DNA from: JAKLFA01 sp964450385
Lineage (GTDB): Bacteria; Omnitrophota; Gorgyraeia; Zapsychrales; JANLHA01
NCBI GenBank assembly: GCA_964450385.1
Contig: CAYVEC010000012.1
Span: 1-57,118 of the forward strand
Direction of reading: 5' to 3'
DNA: 57,118 bases
The notes beneath the pieces are model-generated. The model was not told the origin of the DNA. It searched no databases and saw only the letters and a program-made list of their open reading frames with translations. Both the position numbers and the translations under genes were made by a program. Every line of letters begins with the position of its first letter. Within the stretch, counting starts at the first letter, position 1. Below, one piece after another: positions 1 through 8,977 of this stretch.

Positions 1-64
1 TTCAGTGGCAGAATACCAGCCTTCCAAGCTGGATACGAGGGTTCGATTCCCTTCTCCCGCTCCA
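1..64 (+). tRNA. tRNA-Gly (anticodon TCC), 5' end outside window
   Basis: The window opens inside the D-loop. The anticodon stem CCAGC/GCTGG encloses the loop CTTCCAA, giving anticodon TCC. A T-arm (GAGGG-TTCGATT-CCCTT) and the 3' acceptor strand CTCCCGC follow. The discriminator is T61, and CCA is encoded at 62-64. The acceptor 5' strand and part of the D-arm lie before base 1. recN begins 67 nt downstream with no visible terminator between. Confidence 0.95.
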
Positions 65-131
65 TTTTTCACCCCCGATCTGACGACACGACGGCGCCGA
101 CAACACGCGCCTGAACACAGACAGTATCCGT

Positions 132-1802
132 ATGCTGCGAACCCTGACCATCCATAATTTTGGCCTCATCGATGACATGACGATCGAGTTCGGGCCGGGA
201 TTAAACATCCTCAGCGGCTCGACCGGCGCAGGAAAATCCATCATCATCGACGGCCTCCGTTTTGCCCTCGGTGAACGGCTCAATCCCTCCCTGGTCCGGG
301 ACCCCGCTCGGCCTTGTGATGTGGAGGCAGTTTTTGACCTCTCCGCTCGTTTCCTGGGCGCGCACCCGGATTATCGCGAATGGATCGACCCAGATGATCC
401 AGTCCTGATCCTCACCCGAACGTATCTGCCGGATGCTAAAACACGCGTCAAGATGAACGGCCGGACCGCGACCCTCACCCAGCTCAAGACAATCGGCGAC
501 GACCTTGTGGATCTGCACGGCCCTCACGACCATCAGCTTCTCCTGCGGGAAGAACTCCACCGAGAGATCCTTGATCAGCTCATCGACTTCGCCCATGCCA
601 TGCCGGCGTATACAGACGCCTTCACCAAATATACAGAGCTACGCGAGGAACTGACCGCCCTCGAAGACCTCGCGCGCTCGCGCGAGCGCGACCTTGATCT
701 TCTGACCTATCAGCTCCGCGAACTCGAACAGGTCCCTCTCTCCGAGGCAGACTACGATGCCCTATGCAGCCAACAACGACGCCTAACTAACGCCGAACGC
801 CTACGGGAATACGCATCAGGGATCCGTTCCTGTTTTGATGATGATGAGCGCGGGCTGAATGAGCAGCTCCGCCAGGCCGTCGGCCTCGCCCAACGGCTGA
901 GCGCCCTCGACACCGGGGCTCAGGGGATCCTATCGGCCATGATGACGCTTCAAGACACCGCGGAAGACCTCTCGCGCCAGATCCACGATTATCTTGAGGT
1001 CCTCGCGATCGACCCCGCTGACCTCGAGACGATCAATCGCAAATATGACGTCTATGATACCATCCGACGAAAATATGGCCCAACCATCGACGACGCCCGG
1101 GTCTTTTACCAGGAGGCAAAACAAAAACACGAGACCCTCCTCAATCTGGATCACAATACCTCCGAATTAAAAAATCAGACCGATACGGCCCTGCGCCAGG
1201 TTCATGAACAGGCTGCTGTCCTCACCCGCCTCCGCGAAAAGACGGCTAAGCGTCTCAAAAAAACCATCGAATCCGAGCTCGCCGACCTCGGTTTTGATCA
1301 TGTCGAATTCGAGACCCGGTTCGAGACGATCCCGCCGGAACCAAGCGGCACGGACCATGTCCGATTCTTCATCAGCCCGAATGCAGGTGAAGACCTAAAG
1401 CCCTTAGCCGATATCGTCTCCTCCGGTGAGGCAGCCCGGATCATGCTGGCCCTCAAGCGGGCCCTGATCAATGCCGACCCGGTCCCTGTTCTGGTCTTCG
1501 ATGAGATCGACGCGCAGATCGGCGGCCGCCTGGGCACGGTCACCGGTGAAAAACTCAAGTCCCTGGCCCGCGACCGCCAGGTGCTCCTGATTACCCACCT
1601 CCCCCAGATCGCGGCCTTTGGCCAGACGCACCTCAAGATCAGCAAGCAGATCATCAAGGGCCGCACGATCACACGAGTCGACCCCCTTGATGCCGATGGC
1701 CGCGTCAATGAACTTGCCCAGATGCTCGCCGGTGCCGACACCACAAAGCTTGCCCAAGACCATGCCCGGACCATGCTCAAGGCCGCGCAATCCACCCCCT
1801 AA
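132..1802 (+). CDS. recN: DNA repair protein RecN (SMC-like ATPase)
   Basis: RecN is a cytoplasmic SMC-family ATPase that acts early in recombinational repair of double-strand breaks. The N-terminus reads L-T-I-H-N-F-G-L-I-D as in the family. The Walker A motif GSTGAGKS is at residues 29-36. A long charged central coiled-coil region follows. Near the C-terminus are a signature-like segment (VSSGEAARIMLALK, in place of the usual LSGGE..R), the Walker B/D-loop VLVFDEIDAQIGG, and the switch H in LLITHLPQIA. At 556 residues it is full length. No strong Shine-Dalgarno (SD) site precedes the ATG. It is one of only three protein genes on the plus strand. Confidence 0.95.
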   Translation: MLRTLTIHNFGLIDDMTIEFGPGLNILSGSTGAGKSIIIDGLRFALGERLNPSLVRDPARPCDVEAVFDLSARFLGAHPDYREWIDPDDPVLILTRTYLPDAKTRVKMNGRTATLTQLKTIGDDLVDLHGPHDHQLLLREELHREILDQLIDFAHAMPAYTDAFTKYTELREELTALEDLARSRERDLDLLTYQLRELEQVPLSEADYDALCSQQRRLTNAERLREYASGIRSCFDDDERGLNEQLRQAVGLAQRLSALDTGAQGILSAMMTLQDTAEDLSRQIHDYLEVLAIDPADLETINRKYDVYDTIRRKYGPTIDDARVFYQEAKQKHETLLNLDHNTSELKNQTDTALRQVHEQAAVLTRLREKTAKRLKKTIESELADLGFDHVEFETRFETIPPEPSGTDHVRFFISPNAGEDLKPLADIVSSGEAARIMLALKRALINADPVPVLVFDEIDAQIGGRLGTVTGEKLKSLARDRQVLLITHLPQIAAFGQTHLKISKQIIKGRTITRVDPLDADGRVNELAQMLAGADTTKLAQDHARTMLKAAQSTP

Positions 1803-1819
1803 ACTCAGCAAATTAGATA

Positions 1820-1848
1820 TTGTCAAAGGTCTGTTTTTGTGGTTTAAT
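1820..1848 (+). promoter_or_regulatory. Sigma-70-type promoter for the phosphofructokinase gene
   Basis: A -35 element TTGTCA (1820-1825) is separated by 17 bp from a -10 element TTTAAT (1843-1848). Transcription would start near 1855, about 80 nt before the start codon. The gene therefore appears to be transcribed separately from recN. Read by eye only. Confidence 0.55.
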
Positions 1849-1935
1849 CGGTAAGATTTTTTGTGTTCTCTTTCTTTCCGCGACGGTCACGGCACGAATG
1901 AGATCCAGTCAACATCATATTTAAAGGAGTGGCGT

Positions 1936-3141
1936 ATGAAAAACATCGGTGTAATTACGAGCGGCGGGGACTGCGGCGGGCTCAACGCGGTGATCAAAGG
2001 TGCCGCGCAGATGGCCTACGACAAAGGAATGAAGTGCTACGTCATACCCAACGGTTATGCCGGGCTCTACAACCTTGTTGATTTCGACGAGCTCGTTGAA
2101 TTACGACCGAAGCGTTTTGATATGATCGACAATGCCCTGGCGGGTTCCGAGGCCGGGCATTCCCGCGTCAAGATCAAGAAGATCGAAGACCCTAATAAAT
2201 ACGAACGCATTAAAAAAGGCTTGAAGAAATTCAATCTCGACGGCCTCGTGATCTCAGGCGGCGATGACACCGGAAGCGTCATCGTGGATCTCTACAACAA
2301 CGGGATCCCCTGCGTTCACGCGCCCAAGACCATGGACCTGGACCTCCAGACCTACTCGGTCGGCGCGGATTCAACGATCAGCCGGATCGCCCAGTTCGCG
2401 GAAGACATCAAGACAACCGGCAGGACCCACAACCGGATCATCGTCGTTGAGGTCTTTGGCCGCTACGCAGGCCATACCGCGTTCCGCGGCGGGATCGCGG
2501 CCGATGCCGATGCGGTCCTGATCCCTGAGGTCCCTGTTGATTTTGACGCCCTCTATGAGAGTGTGAAATTTAAGTTCTGCGTGCGCGTAAAAAACAGCGA
2601 TGTCAAGGCCGGGACCTACCTCATCGTTGTCGCTGAGGGGCTAAAGAACGCTGACGGCTCGGAGATCGTTGATGAAACCGCGGGTGTCGACGCCTTCGGC
2701 CACAAAAAGCTCGCCGGTGCCGGTAAATACGTGTGCCAGCAGCTCACCAAGCGTTTTAAGGCTGATCCGGACATCGCAACCTTCATGAAGGAACAAAAAA
2801 TGTATGTCCAAGGGATCTACGAGGTGCCGGAAGTCCGTTCCGTCACGCCGGGCCATCTCGTCCGCTGCGGTCGGGCATCGGCCTATGATGTCAATTTCGG
2901 CCGTGAGGCCGGCGCTGCCGCTGTTCAACTCCTCACCAACGGAATCACCGGCGTGACCGTGGTCAAGGTCAATGGGTCTGAGATCCAGTACATGGAGACG
3001 AGCAAGGCGATTGTTCCACGGCATGTGGACCTTGATCTCGTGGCCCTCCATGAGCGGCTGGGTCTCTGCTGCGGCCGCAAGTCCGGTCAGTACGCGCCGA
3101 CGTTCAAGAAAATGGACGCCCCGATCGATCGGCATTTATAA
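1936..3141 (+). CDS. pfp: 6-phosphofructokinase, probably pyrophosphate-dependent
   Basis: The enzyme phosphorylates fructose 6-phosphate in glycolysis; the PPi form is reversible and spares ATP. The start was set at ATG 1936 because AGGAG lies 6 nt upstream and the protein then opens MKNIGVITSGGD as in the PfkA family. An upstream in-frame start would add 25 unrelated residues. The phosphoryl-donor loop reads GGDD (108-111), with Asp where ATP enzymes have Gly. The catalytic segment is PKTMDLD (130-136), with Lys where ATP enzymes have Gly. Both changes are hallmarks of PPi-PFKs. Asp134 and Asp136 match the catalytic aspartates. The length is 401 aa. Donor specificity is inferred from these two residues. 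Confidence 0.88.
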   Translation: MKNIGVITSGGDCGGLNAVIKGAAQMAYDKGMKCYVIPNGYAGLYNLVDFDELVELRPKRFDMIDNALAGSEAGHSRVKIKKIEDPNKYERIKKGLKKFNLDGLVISGGDDTGSVIVDLYNNGIPCVHAPKTMDLDLQTYSVGADSTISRIAQFAEDIKTTGRTHNRIIVVEVFGRYAGHTAFRGGIAADADAVLIPEVPVDFDALYESVKFKFCVRVKNSDVKAGTYLIVVAEGLKNADGSEIVDETAGVDAFGHKKLAGAGKYVCQQLTKRFKADPDIATFMKEQKMYVQGIYEVPEVRSVTPGHLVRCGRASAYDVNFGREAGAAAVQLLTNGITGVTVVKVNGSEIQYMETSKAIVPRHVDLDLVALHERLGLCCGRKSGQYAPTFKKMDAPIDRHL

Positions 3142-3162
3142 TCAGCGTGCAGAAGAAGAACA

Positions 3163-3200
3163 GGGGATGCGTTGATAACGCGTCCCCCGTTCGTTTTTTT
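3163..3200 (+). terminator. Rho-independent terminator after the phosphofructokinase gene
   Basis: An 11-bp stem (GGGGATGCGTT/AACGCGTCCCC, one G-U pair) with loop GAT is followed by a T-rich tail ending in seven T at 3194-3200. It lies between convergent genes. Read from the minus strand the hairpin is followed by TGTTCTTCTTCT, so it may also weakly end the glycan operon. Confidence 0.85.
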
Positions 3201-3223
3201 CGGCAGGCCCCTTCCCCCGCCCA

Positions 3224-4711
3224 TCATCCATTTAAAGACTGAAACCCGTCGCCCCCTGTCTCCCCGTCCCGGCACGAAAAAATAAATCGCCTAAAATCCG
3301 CGTATGCCTCAACACCCATCAGCGAAACAATCAACCAATATACCGCAACCCCGAATATCGACAGCGCGATCAATTGCTGCCAAGCGCTAAACCCTGCCGG
3401 CAATAACATCTCGCCAATCACTATGGCGCCAGCCATCACCATCGATGACATAAAAGATGGAAATAAATTTTTAAGCATATCAAAAAAAGAAATATCAATT
3501 AAACGTAATGGAATCACCCAGGTCGGATACAACAAAATCAGACATCCGCTGACAACATATCCTGTCGCGACACCGACAATGCCCCACCTGAGTCCAAGCG
3601 CAAACCCAACCGTGTAAACGCCTAATGAAATAACCGCGACCTTTAATTGGAGGTCCGTTCGGCCCTGGGATGTATAAATCCATCCCGTGGTCGTTCCAAC
3701 GCATTGAATAAGGCCGGCAATGCATAGCATCTTCAGAACAGGGACAACCGCGAGCCATTTTTCGCCAAGAAGCGTGACAACAAACGGCTCAGTTAAAATA
3801 AACATGCCGGTCATAAACGGAAACATGACCAGGGCAATGACCCGCGTCGCCTTAAGATAAATATCCTTGATACGCTCTCGGTCGTGTTGAATCGATGCGA
3901 ATGTCGGAAACATCAAGCGGGTCATGACCCCAGAGACCTGATAAATCGGAAATAACATGAGCCGGTACCCCCACCCATAGATGCCCAGAGCCGCTGACCC
4001 AATATATTTTCCGATCAATGCCGCATCCAGATTCCGTATGAAATAATTGACGACATTGGACCCGAGCAAATTGAAGCCAAACCCTCTCAATTCATTAAAG
4101 GCCGTCCTATCAAAAAAACCCGTCGGACGCCATGGAGACACGATCCAGACGCAAATCGCGACAAGGATCGTGGGCACGACATACTGCGCCACGAGACTCC
4201 AAACACCCCAGCCGAATAACGCGAATGAAACGACGACGGCTGCCGATATAACCTCCGAAATCGTCTCGATGATCATGAGTTGCTTAAACCGCATCTCGCG
4301 TTCCATCAGTGAAAGCTGGACGACCTTGATCGCATCAAAAATAAAACTGATCGCAATAACGCGGATTAAACTGCCCAGCCGGGGTTCATCATAAAAACGC
4401 GCAATGAGATCTGCCCCTGTCCAAAAACAAGCAAAAAGCACGATGCCAAGGATTATATTCGCACCGAAAACCGCATTGAGGTGCGCCGGCCTGAGCTCGC
4501 TTTTTTGAATAATACCTGCCCCCAAGCCGAGATCGCCCAAAATCTTCGCGCATTGACAAAAGACAAAGGCCATCCCGATCAAACCGAAGTCTTCCGGACT
4601 AAGCAGGCGCGCCAAGGCGATCGACACAACGAGTACAGATGCCTTCTTTACGCATTGCCCAATGCTGAGCCAGCCCAAGCCCAATCGTGTTTGATGAAAT
4701 AAACGAGTCAT
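3224..4711 (-). CDS. Polysaccharide flippase, Wzx/MOP superfamily
   Basis: A predicted inner-membrane transporter that would move lipid-linked glycan units to the periplasm. The protein is almost entirely hydrophobic with about 12-14 membrane segments. Its N-terminus (TRLGLGWLSIGQCVKKASVL...LARLLSPEDFGLIGMA) is typical of WzxC-like members of the MOP superfamily. ATG 4711 is preferred over an upstream in-frame start at 4789. The upstream start would overlap the preceding gene by 68 nt and add a basic non-family stretch, while 4711 lies 10 nt past that gene's stop. It is the last gene of the glycan operon. The region is visibly AT-richer than neighbouring genes, which fits acquired surface-polysaccharide genes. 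The substrate is unknown. Confidence 0.85.
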   Translation of the reverse strand: MTRLFHQTRLGLGWLSIGQCVKKASVLVVSIALARLLSPEDFGLIGMAFVFCQCAKILGDLGLGAGIIQKSELRPAHLNAVFGANIILGIVLFACFWTGADLIARFYDEPRLGSLIRVIAISFIFDAIKVVQLSLMEREMRFKQLMIIETISEVISAAVVVSFALFGWGVWSLVAQYVVPTILVAICVWIVSPWRPTGFFDRTAFNELRGFGFNLLGSNVVNYFIRNLDAALIGKYIGSAALGIYGWGYRLMLFPIYQVSGVMTRLMFPTFASIQHDRERIKDIYLKATRVIALVMFPFMTGMFILTEPFVVTLLGEKWLAVVPVLKMLCIAGLIQCVGTTTGWIYTSQGRTDLQLKVAVISLGVYTVGFALGLRWGIVGVATGYVVSGCLILLYPTWVIPLRLIDISFFDMLKNLFPSFMSSMVMAGAIVIGEMLLPAGFSAWQQLIALSIFGVAVYWLIVSLMGVEAYADFRRFIFSCRDGETGGDGFQSLNG

Positions 4712-4721
4712 ATAATTCCCA

Positions 4722-5903
4722 TCATCTTGAAATCTGGGGCGCCGCCTCAGTCGTGTAAGCGCAGGCCGTAAGACGGCAGATCTCACCATCCATTTTCACG
4801 ATCTGCGTTGAGAATAAAAACTCCTCCCGAACAGCCGAGACGCGATCCCGCCAGGTTGAAAGCGCCCCAGGGCTCGTGGCTATCGTATAAAATCCATCGG
4901 CAATCGCGTCAATCTGATTATCACGGACCAGGCCGATCGCCTGACCTTGAACAAACGCCGCAAGCCCGCGGTGTTCCGTTATGGCAAAGACCGGGAGTCC
5001 GGCATTTAAATAATGATACACCTTCGAAGGAAAGGCGATGTCCGCACGGTTCGACGTAATCGCAAGATCATATTCTGGCAACCTCCGCATCAGATCAGAA
5101 AACGCGATGTATCCTTTATACCGGACATTTTTATTAAAGTAGGGCCGTAAGAACATCCACACATAATATCCGTTGGGACCATACATATCAAGGGTCATCG
5201 AGTCAGCAAGATCTGGATACCGTCGGGCGAAGCGAATAAGCGCCTTCAGCATCAACTCTGGACACGTTCTGAAATTAAATGACCCGGCATAAACCATTTT
5301 CAATGGCCGACCGGGCGTCTTCGTCTCTGGACAAGGCGCTAGGGCCCCGATCCCCTGCTTGACCAGAAGGATACTCGGATGAGCGTAAAGATTTTTTAAC
5401 GCGGCTGTAATCTCCGGGGTGACCCCGATGAGCATCGTCGCATGGCGAACCACGTGCTCCGGCACGTCAAAGGTCTCATCAGGATAATACAAAATCAGCG
5501 GGAAGCCGCAGCGCTGAGACATTTGATACGCAAGCAGGGCATTATCATGCGGTGTTGCAATCGCCATGATCACTCCGGGTGCGGTCGGCTTAAACCCTCG
5601 CGTCGCCTCATCGACCCAATGCCATCGAATATTGTTTTTGATCCCAAGAATTTTTTTGCAATCATATAAAAACCAGCCATGATCACTTTCAAAACGTTGA
5701 ATCTTAACAGAGCCCGGGAGCGTGGCAAGAAGAGACTCGTCCCGTTGAAAGTTCAAAACCAAACTTCGATACCGATATCCTGTAACGACATCAATATCCC
5801 AGCCCAAATCGGCCAAACCTTTGATAAGTAACGTCCGATTCACTCCATCAGCCCTGCCTAATGGAGCAAAATAATATGAAATGACATACATTTTCTTCAT
5901 CAT
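4722..5903 (-). CDS. Glycosyltransferase, GT-B fold (GT4-like)
   Basis: A 393-residue cytoplasmic glycosyltransferase. The N-terminal Rossmann half begins KKMYVISYYFAPLGRADGVNR, the typical opening of GT4-type enzymes. The C-terminal half contains a donor-site-like region ending in SKVYHYLNAGLPVFAIT. The canonical E-x7-E is not obvious, so family assignment within GT-B is uncertain. The start codon lies 1 nt from the stop of the upstream fusion gene, so the two are almost certainly co-translated. By position it should add a sugar to the glycan exported by the adjacent flippase. Donor and acceptor cannot be read from sequence. Confidence 0.8.
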   Translation of the reverse strand: MMKKMYVISYYFAPLGRADGVNRTLLIKGLADLGWDIDVVTGYRYRSLVLNFQRDESLLATLPGSVKIQRFESDHGWFLYDCKKILGIKNNIRWHWVDEATRGFKPTAPGVIMAIATPHDNALLAYQMSQRCGFPLILYYPDETFDVPEHVVRHATMLIGVTPEITAALKNLYAHPSILLVKQGIGALAPCPETKTPGRPLKMVYAGSFNFRTCPELMLKALIRFARRYPDLADSMTLDMYGPNGYYVWMFLRPYFNKNVRYKGYIAFSDLMRRLPEYDLAITSNRADIAFPSKVYHYLNAGLPVFAITEHRGLAAFVQGQAIGLVRDNQIDAIADGFYTIATSPGALSTWRDRVSAVREEFLFSTQIVKMDGEICRLTACAYTTEAAPQISR

Positions 5904-5904
5904 A

Positions 5905-7815
5905 CTATGCCTTCGTTACAATATACGCCCGATGGAGTGTCGATAGCGGCAACCGTCCCAAAACCCTATCGAGACAGGCCACCCCATTCAATATTGATTG
6001 CATCACCATAGTCGGTAAAACCTTGGCTAGCCCGAACAGCACAATGATCAGCCAGGTCGTCACAGGCATACAAACAACGCGTATACTGGATGGCCCAAGT
6101 CTCCGAAGCATCGCAGCCATCTCGCCGCGGGAAAATGAACGGCCGCCGGTTCCGCCCCCTGATTGCTTAAAAAAGAACGCCTTTAAACCAAACGGGTCTT
6201 GAAAAAACCGCCCCGAAAGATCCGGTTCAATAATAATCAATTTTCCGCCAGGCTGAAGATGTCCCCATAGTCTTCGAAGCGCAGGGCCTGCGTCATCCGA
6301 TGAAACATACATCAATACCGTAACAAGCAACACACAATCAGCCGTTCCGATCTCATCCGGAAGCCCTTCGATCGAGCCCAAACAGCCAGGCTGCCCGGTT
6401 CTCTGCTCATACAAACGAACATACTCCGAACTAATGTCAACCCCGAGAGTCGTGAGCCCGGGAATAGCCTCCAAAAGATCAAGGGACAATCGCCCATATC
6501 CGCATCCAATGTCAAGCACGCGCTCGGGCTGTTTCGCGGCCAAGGCTGAGCGAATAACCCACCGATGCCACTCGTGGATATGCCGATTTAACACATCTGG
6601 CAAGTGTTGAAACAAAACCCCTCTCGGAGAATCCTGAAAATGGCGGCTACGGTCATCCCAGCCAGAGGCCGTTTGTATCGCCGGCCGTGCAAGCCACTCC
6701 TCGACCGATCGGGACGGTGCGAATTCGGCGGATAACTTTTTCGCATTCAGAGAGAATTTAAACGGCGAAATCAATGCCGCTTCCTTCAAAACCGACGAAA
6801 AGGCCTCAGATGTGCACGACTCTGCAACAAACCCGCATCGATGCTCATGAACCAATCGTGTCAAATCCCCAACCGGCATCGTAATAACCGGAACGCCACA
6901 CTGAAGGGCATCGGAAAAAACAACAGGGATGCTTTCGACCCTCGAAGGAATAACAAGATAGTCAGTCTGTGATAACTCGCGCACCAGGGCCTCTGCCTCA
7001 ATGCCGTTATTCAACTCAACAAGATGATCAAGACCGTCTCGACGAATCTGTTGTTCGAGCTCCCCTTTTAACGGTCCGACCCCATACATCGATACCCGAA
7101 TCCGCTCCTTGACCTGTTGAGGCAACTGATGGACGGCCTCAAGCAAAAGATCCGGTCCTTTATTCCGATGATAGCGTCCAACGAACAAAAATCGGATCCG
7201 GTTCGCTTGATCGCACCGGGCACCTATATTCGCGGAGGATGGCAACAGCCGTGATGACGGCAGAAAGGCGCACTCCCGGCCACTGATCGCTGAGACCTCC
7301 TCACTCAGGCCGATTCCGTCAGCAAAAACACGATCCGCCCGGGCAATGATTTTCTTCAGTATCCATGACCCAAAAAACGGGATCTTTCTTATCTTCCAAA
7401 TATCTGAGCCCAATGCCCACACATCATAGGGCATCCCGGTCGCCTGTCGGATCCAATATCCCAAAACACCGGATGGAATGGCCCACATACACAGCGTTCG
7501 ATCGATCTGATGAGCGCGATGCGTCTCAAGGGCGCTCTTCCTGGCCTCAATGAAAAAACGAAAAAAAACGAACCAATTGTGCGGCGACAAAAAATTCAAC
7601 GAGGCGAGTTCCCGATCCCCTCCCCGCCATGGCAGCGGCCGCACAACAATTCCATTCTCGCTGACATAATCTCTTTTTCGGCCAACGGGCTGAACAACAA
7701 CATGATGCCCCCGCTGCCGAAGTTCAAGGGCAAAGGATTGAACAAACAACCCCGCAGCCCCTGAGGGATCCTGTGGGTATGCCGGATATGAGCTGGTGAT
7801 GATCTGAATATTCAT
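5905..7815 (-). CDS. Fused GT4 glycosyltransferase and SAM-dependent methyltransferase
   Basis: A two-domain protein of 636 residues. Residues 1-375 are a GT4-type glycosyltransferase: the N-terminus is IQIITSSYPAYPQDPSGAAG, the nucleotide-binding half starts at FLFVGRYHRNKGPDLLLEAV (209-228), and the donor motif is ESIPVVFSD (294-302), with Asp in place of the second Glu of E-x7-E. Residues about 400-560 are a class I methyltransferase with motif I VLDIGCGYGRL (433-443) and an acidic residue in GVDIS. A hydrophobic C-terminal segment (588-603) may touch the membrane. A plausible role is adding and methylating, or capping, the same glycan. The start overlaps the aminotransferase stop as ATGA. 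Confidence 0.85.
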   Translation of the reverse strand: MNIQIITSSYPAYPQDPSGAAGLFVQSFALELRQRGHHVVVQPVGRKRDYVSENGIVVRPLPWRGGDRELASLNFLSPHNWFVFFRFFIEARKSALETHRAHQIDRTLCMWAIPSGVLGYWIRQATGMPYDVWALGSDIWKIRKIPFFGSWILKKIIARADRVFADGIGLSEEVSAISGRECAFLPSSRLLPSSANIGARCDQANRIRFLFVGRYHRNKGPDLLLEAVHQLPQQVKERIRVSMYGVGPLKGELEQQIRRDGLDHLVELNNGIEAEALVRELSQTDYLVIPSRVESIPVVFSDALQCGVPVITMPVGDLTRLVHEHRCGFVAESCTSEAFSSVLKEAALISPFKFSLNAKKLSAEFAPSRSVEEWLARPAIQTASGWDDRSRHFQDSPRGVLFQHLPDVLNRHIHEWHRWVIRSALAAKQPERVLDIGCGYGRLSLDLLEAIPGLTTLGVDISSEYVRLYEQRTGQPGCLGSIEGLPDEIGTADCVLLVTVLMYVSSDDAGPALRRLWGHLQPGGKLIIIEPDLSGRFFQDPFGLKAFFFKQSGGGTGGRSFSRGEMAAMLRRLGPSSIRVVCMPVTTWLIIVLFGLAKVLPTMVMQSILNGVACLDRVLGRLPLSTLHRAYIVTKA

Positions 7816-8963
7816 TGCATCAGGATATCTCCGATCGCGTTTAAAACATCCCCGACATCACGATCACTCAATTTGGGCGAGATCGGAATGCTCACGGTTT
7901 CGGACCCATACTTGAACGCATGAGGAAAATCCACGGGACGCCACCCAAACGTCTTTTGATAATATGGATGTTCAGGGATCGCCCGGTAATGAACCCCCAC
8001 CCCGATCTTCCGACGGGTCATTTCCTCCAAGAACGCGTCGCGCGCGATCCCTGTCCGCGCCGGATCGATCCGAATGGTGAATAAATGATAGCCGTGAGCG
8101 GTATCAGTCTCAACCGGTGCCGGGAGGCCAATAGGAAATCGTTGGAGATGCCGCATATAAAGCCCCCAGATACGCTCGCGCCACTTTCGAAATTGATCGA
8201 TCTTTTTTAGCTGATGGATCCCGATCGAGGCCTGGAGGTCCATCATGTTATATTTGAATCCAAGGCTCGTCATCAAGTAATGCTTGTAGCCCTTATCCGA
8301 AAAACGCTGCCACGCGTCCGCATTAAGGCCATGAAGGGCCATGACCTTGATACCGTCAATCAGGGATGGGGTCCGGCTAATGACCATACCCCCTTCGCCG
8401 GTCGTGATATTCTTGGTTGAATAAAAACTAAAGCACCCGATCGAGCCAAAAGTCCCTGCGGCCTGACCATGATATTCACTTTCGATGGCGTGGGCGCAGT
8501 CCTCAATAACCTCCAACCCGCGCTGACGCGCAATCGCCATAATCTCATCCATCGGGCACGGCCGGCCCGCGAAGTGAACAACAAGGATAGCCCGAGTCTT
8601 GGAAGTGATCTTCTTTTCTATTTCTATCGGATCAATATTCAATGTCACCGGATCAATATCAGCGAGCACCGGGGTCGCACCGGCATGAATAATAGCGTTC
8701 ACGCTGGCGCAAAACGTCATGGCCGTGGTGATGACCTCATCGCCCGGCTTTAAACCCAAGGCCAGACACGACAGATGAAGAGCGGCGGTGCATGAATTCA
8801 CCGCCGCCGCGACATCGACCTTCTTGTAGGCAGCGAATGACCGCTCGAACTGCTGGACTTTGGGTCCTGTGCCCAACCATGCTGTTTTGAGTGAATGACT
8901 GACCTCGCGAATTTCCTCACGACCAATACAGGGGCTTCCGAAGACGAGAAATTTTTTGCGCAT
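7812..8963 (-). CDS. DegT/DnrJ/EryC1-family nucleotide-sugar aminotransferase
   Basis: A PLP-dependent enzyme of fold type I that transfers an amino group from glutamate to a keto-sugar nucleotide. The Schiff-base lysine is Lys184 in FYSTKNITTGEGG. Asp155 in VIEDCAHAI would contact the pyridine nitrogen. The length (383 aa) is normal. It is encoded directly after rmlB and rmlA, which make dTDP-4-keto-6-deoxyglucose. rmlC and rmlD are absent here. The likely product is therefore a dTDP-4-amino-4,6-dideoxyhexose (VioA/WecE-like chemistry) rather than dTDP-rhamnose. The regiochemistry is inference; no ketoisomerase for a 3-amino sugar is visible. Confidence 0.88.
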   Translation of the reverse strand: MRKKFLVFGSPCIGREEIREVSHSLKTAWLGTGPKVQQFERSFAAYKKVDVAAAVNSCTAALHLSCLALGLKPGDEVITTAMTFCASVNAIIHAGATPVLADIDPVTLNIDPIEIEKKITSKTRAILVVHFAGRPCPMDEIMAIARQRGLEVIEDCAHAIESEYHGQAAGTFGSIGCFSFYSTKNITTGEGGMVISRTPSLIDGIKVMALHGLNADAWQRFSDKGYKHYLMTSLGFKYNMMDLQASIGIHQLKKIDQFRKWRERIWGLYMRHLQRFPIGLPAPVETDTAHGYHLFTIRIDPARTGIARDAFLEEMTRRKIGVGVHYRAIPEHPYYQKTFGWRPVDFPHAFKYGSETVSIPISPKLSDRDVGDVLNAIGDILMQ

Positions 8964-8977
8964 ACGGGCCGGTCCTC

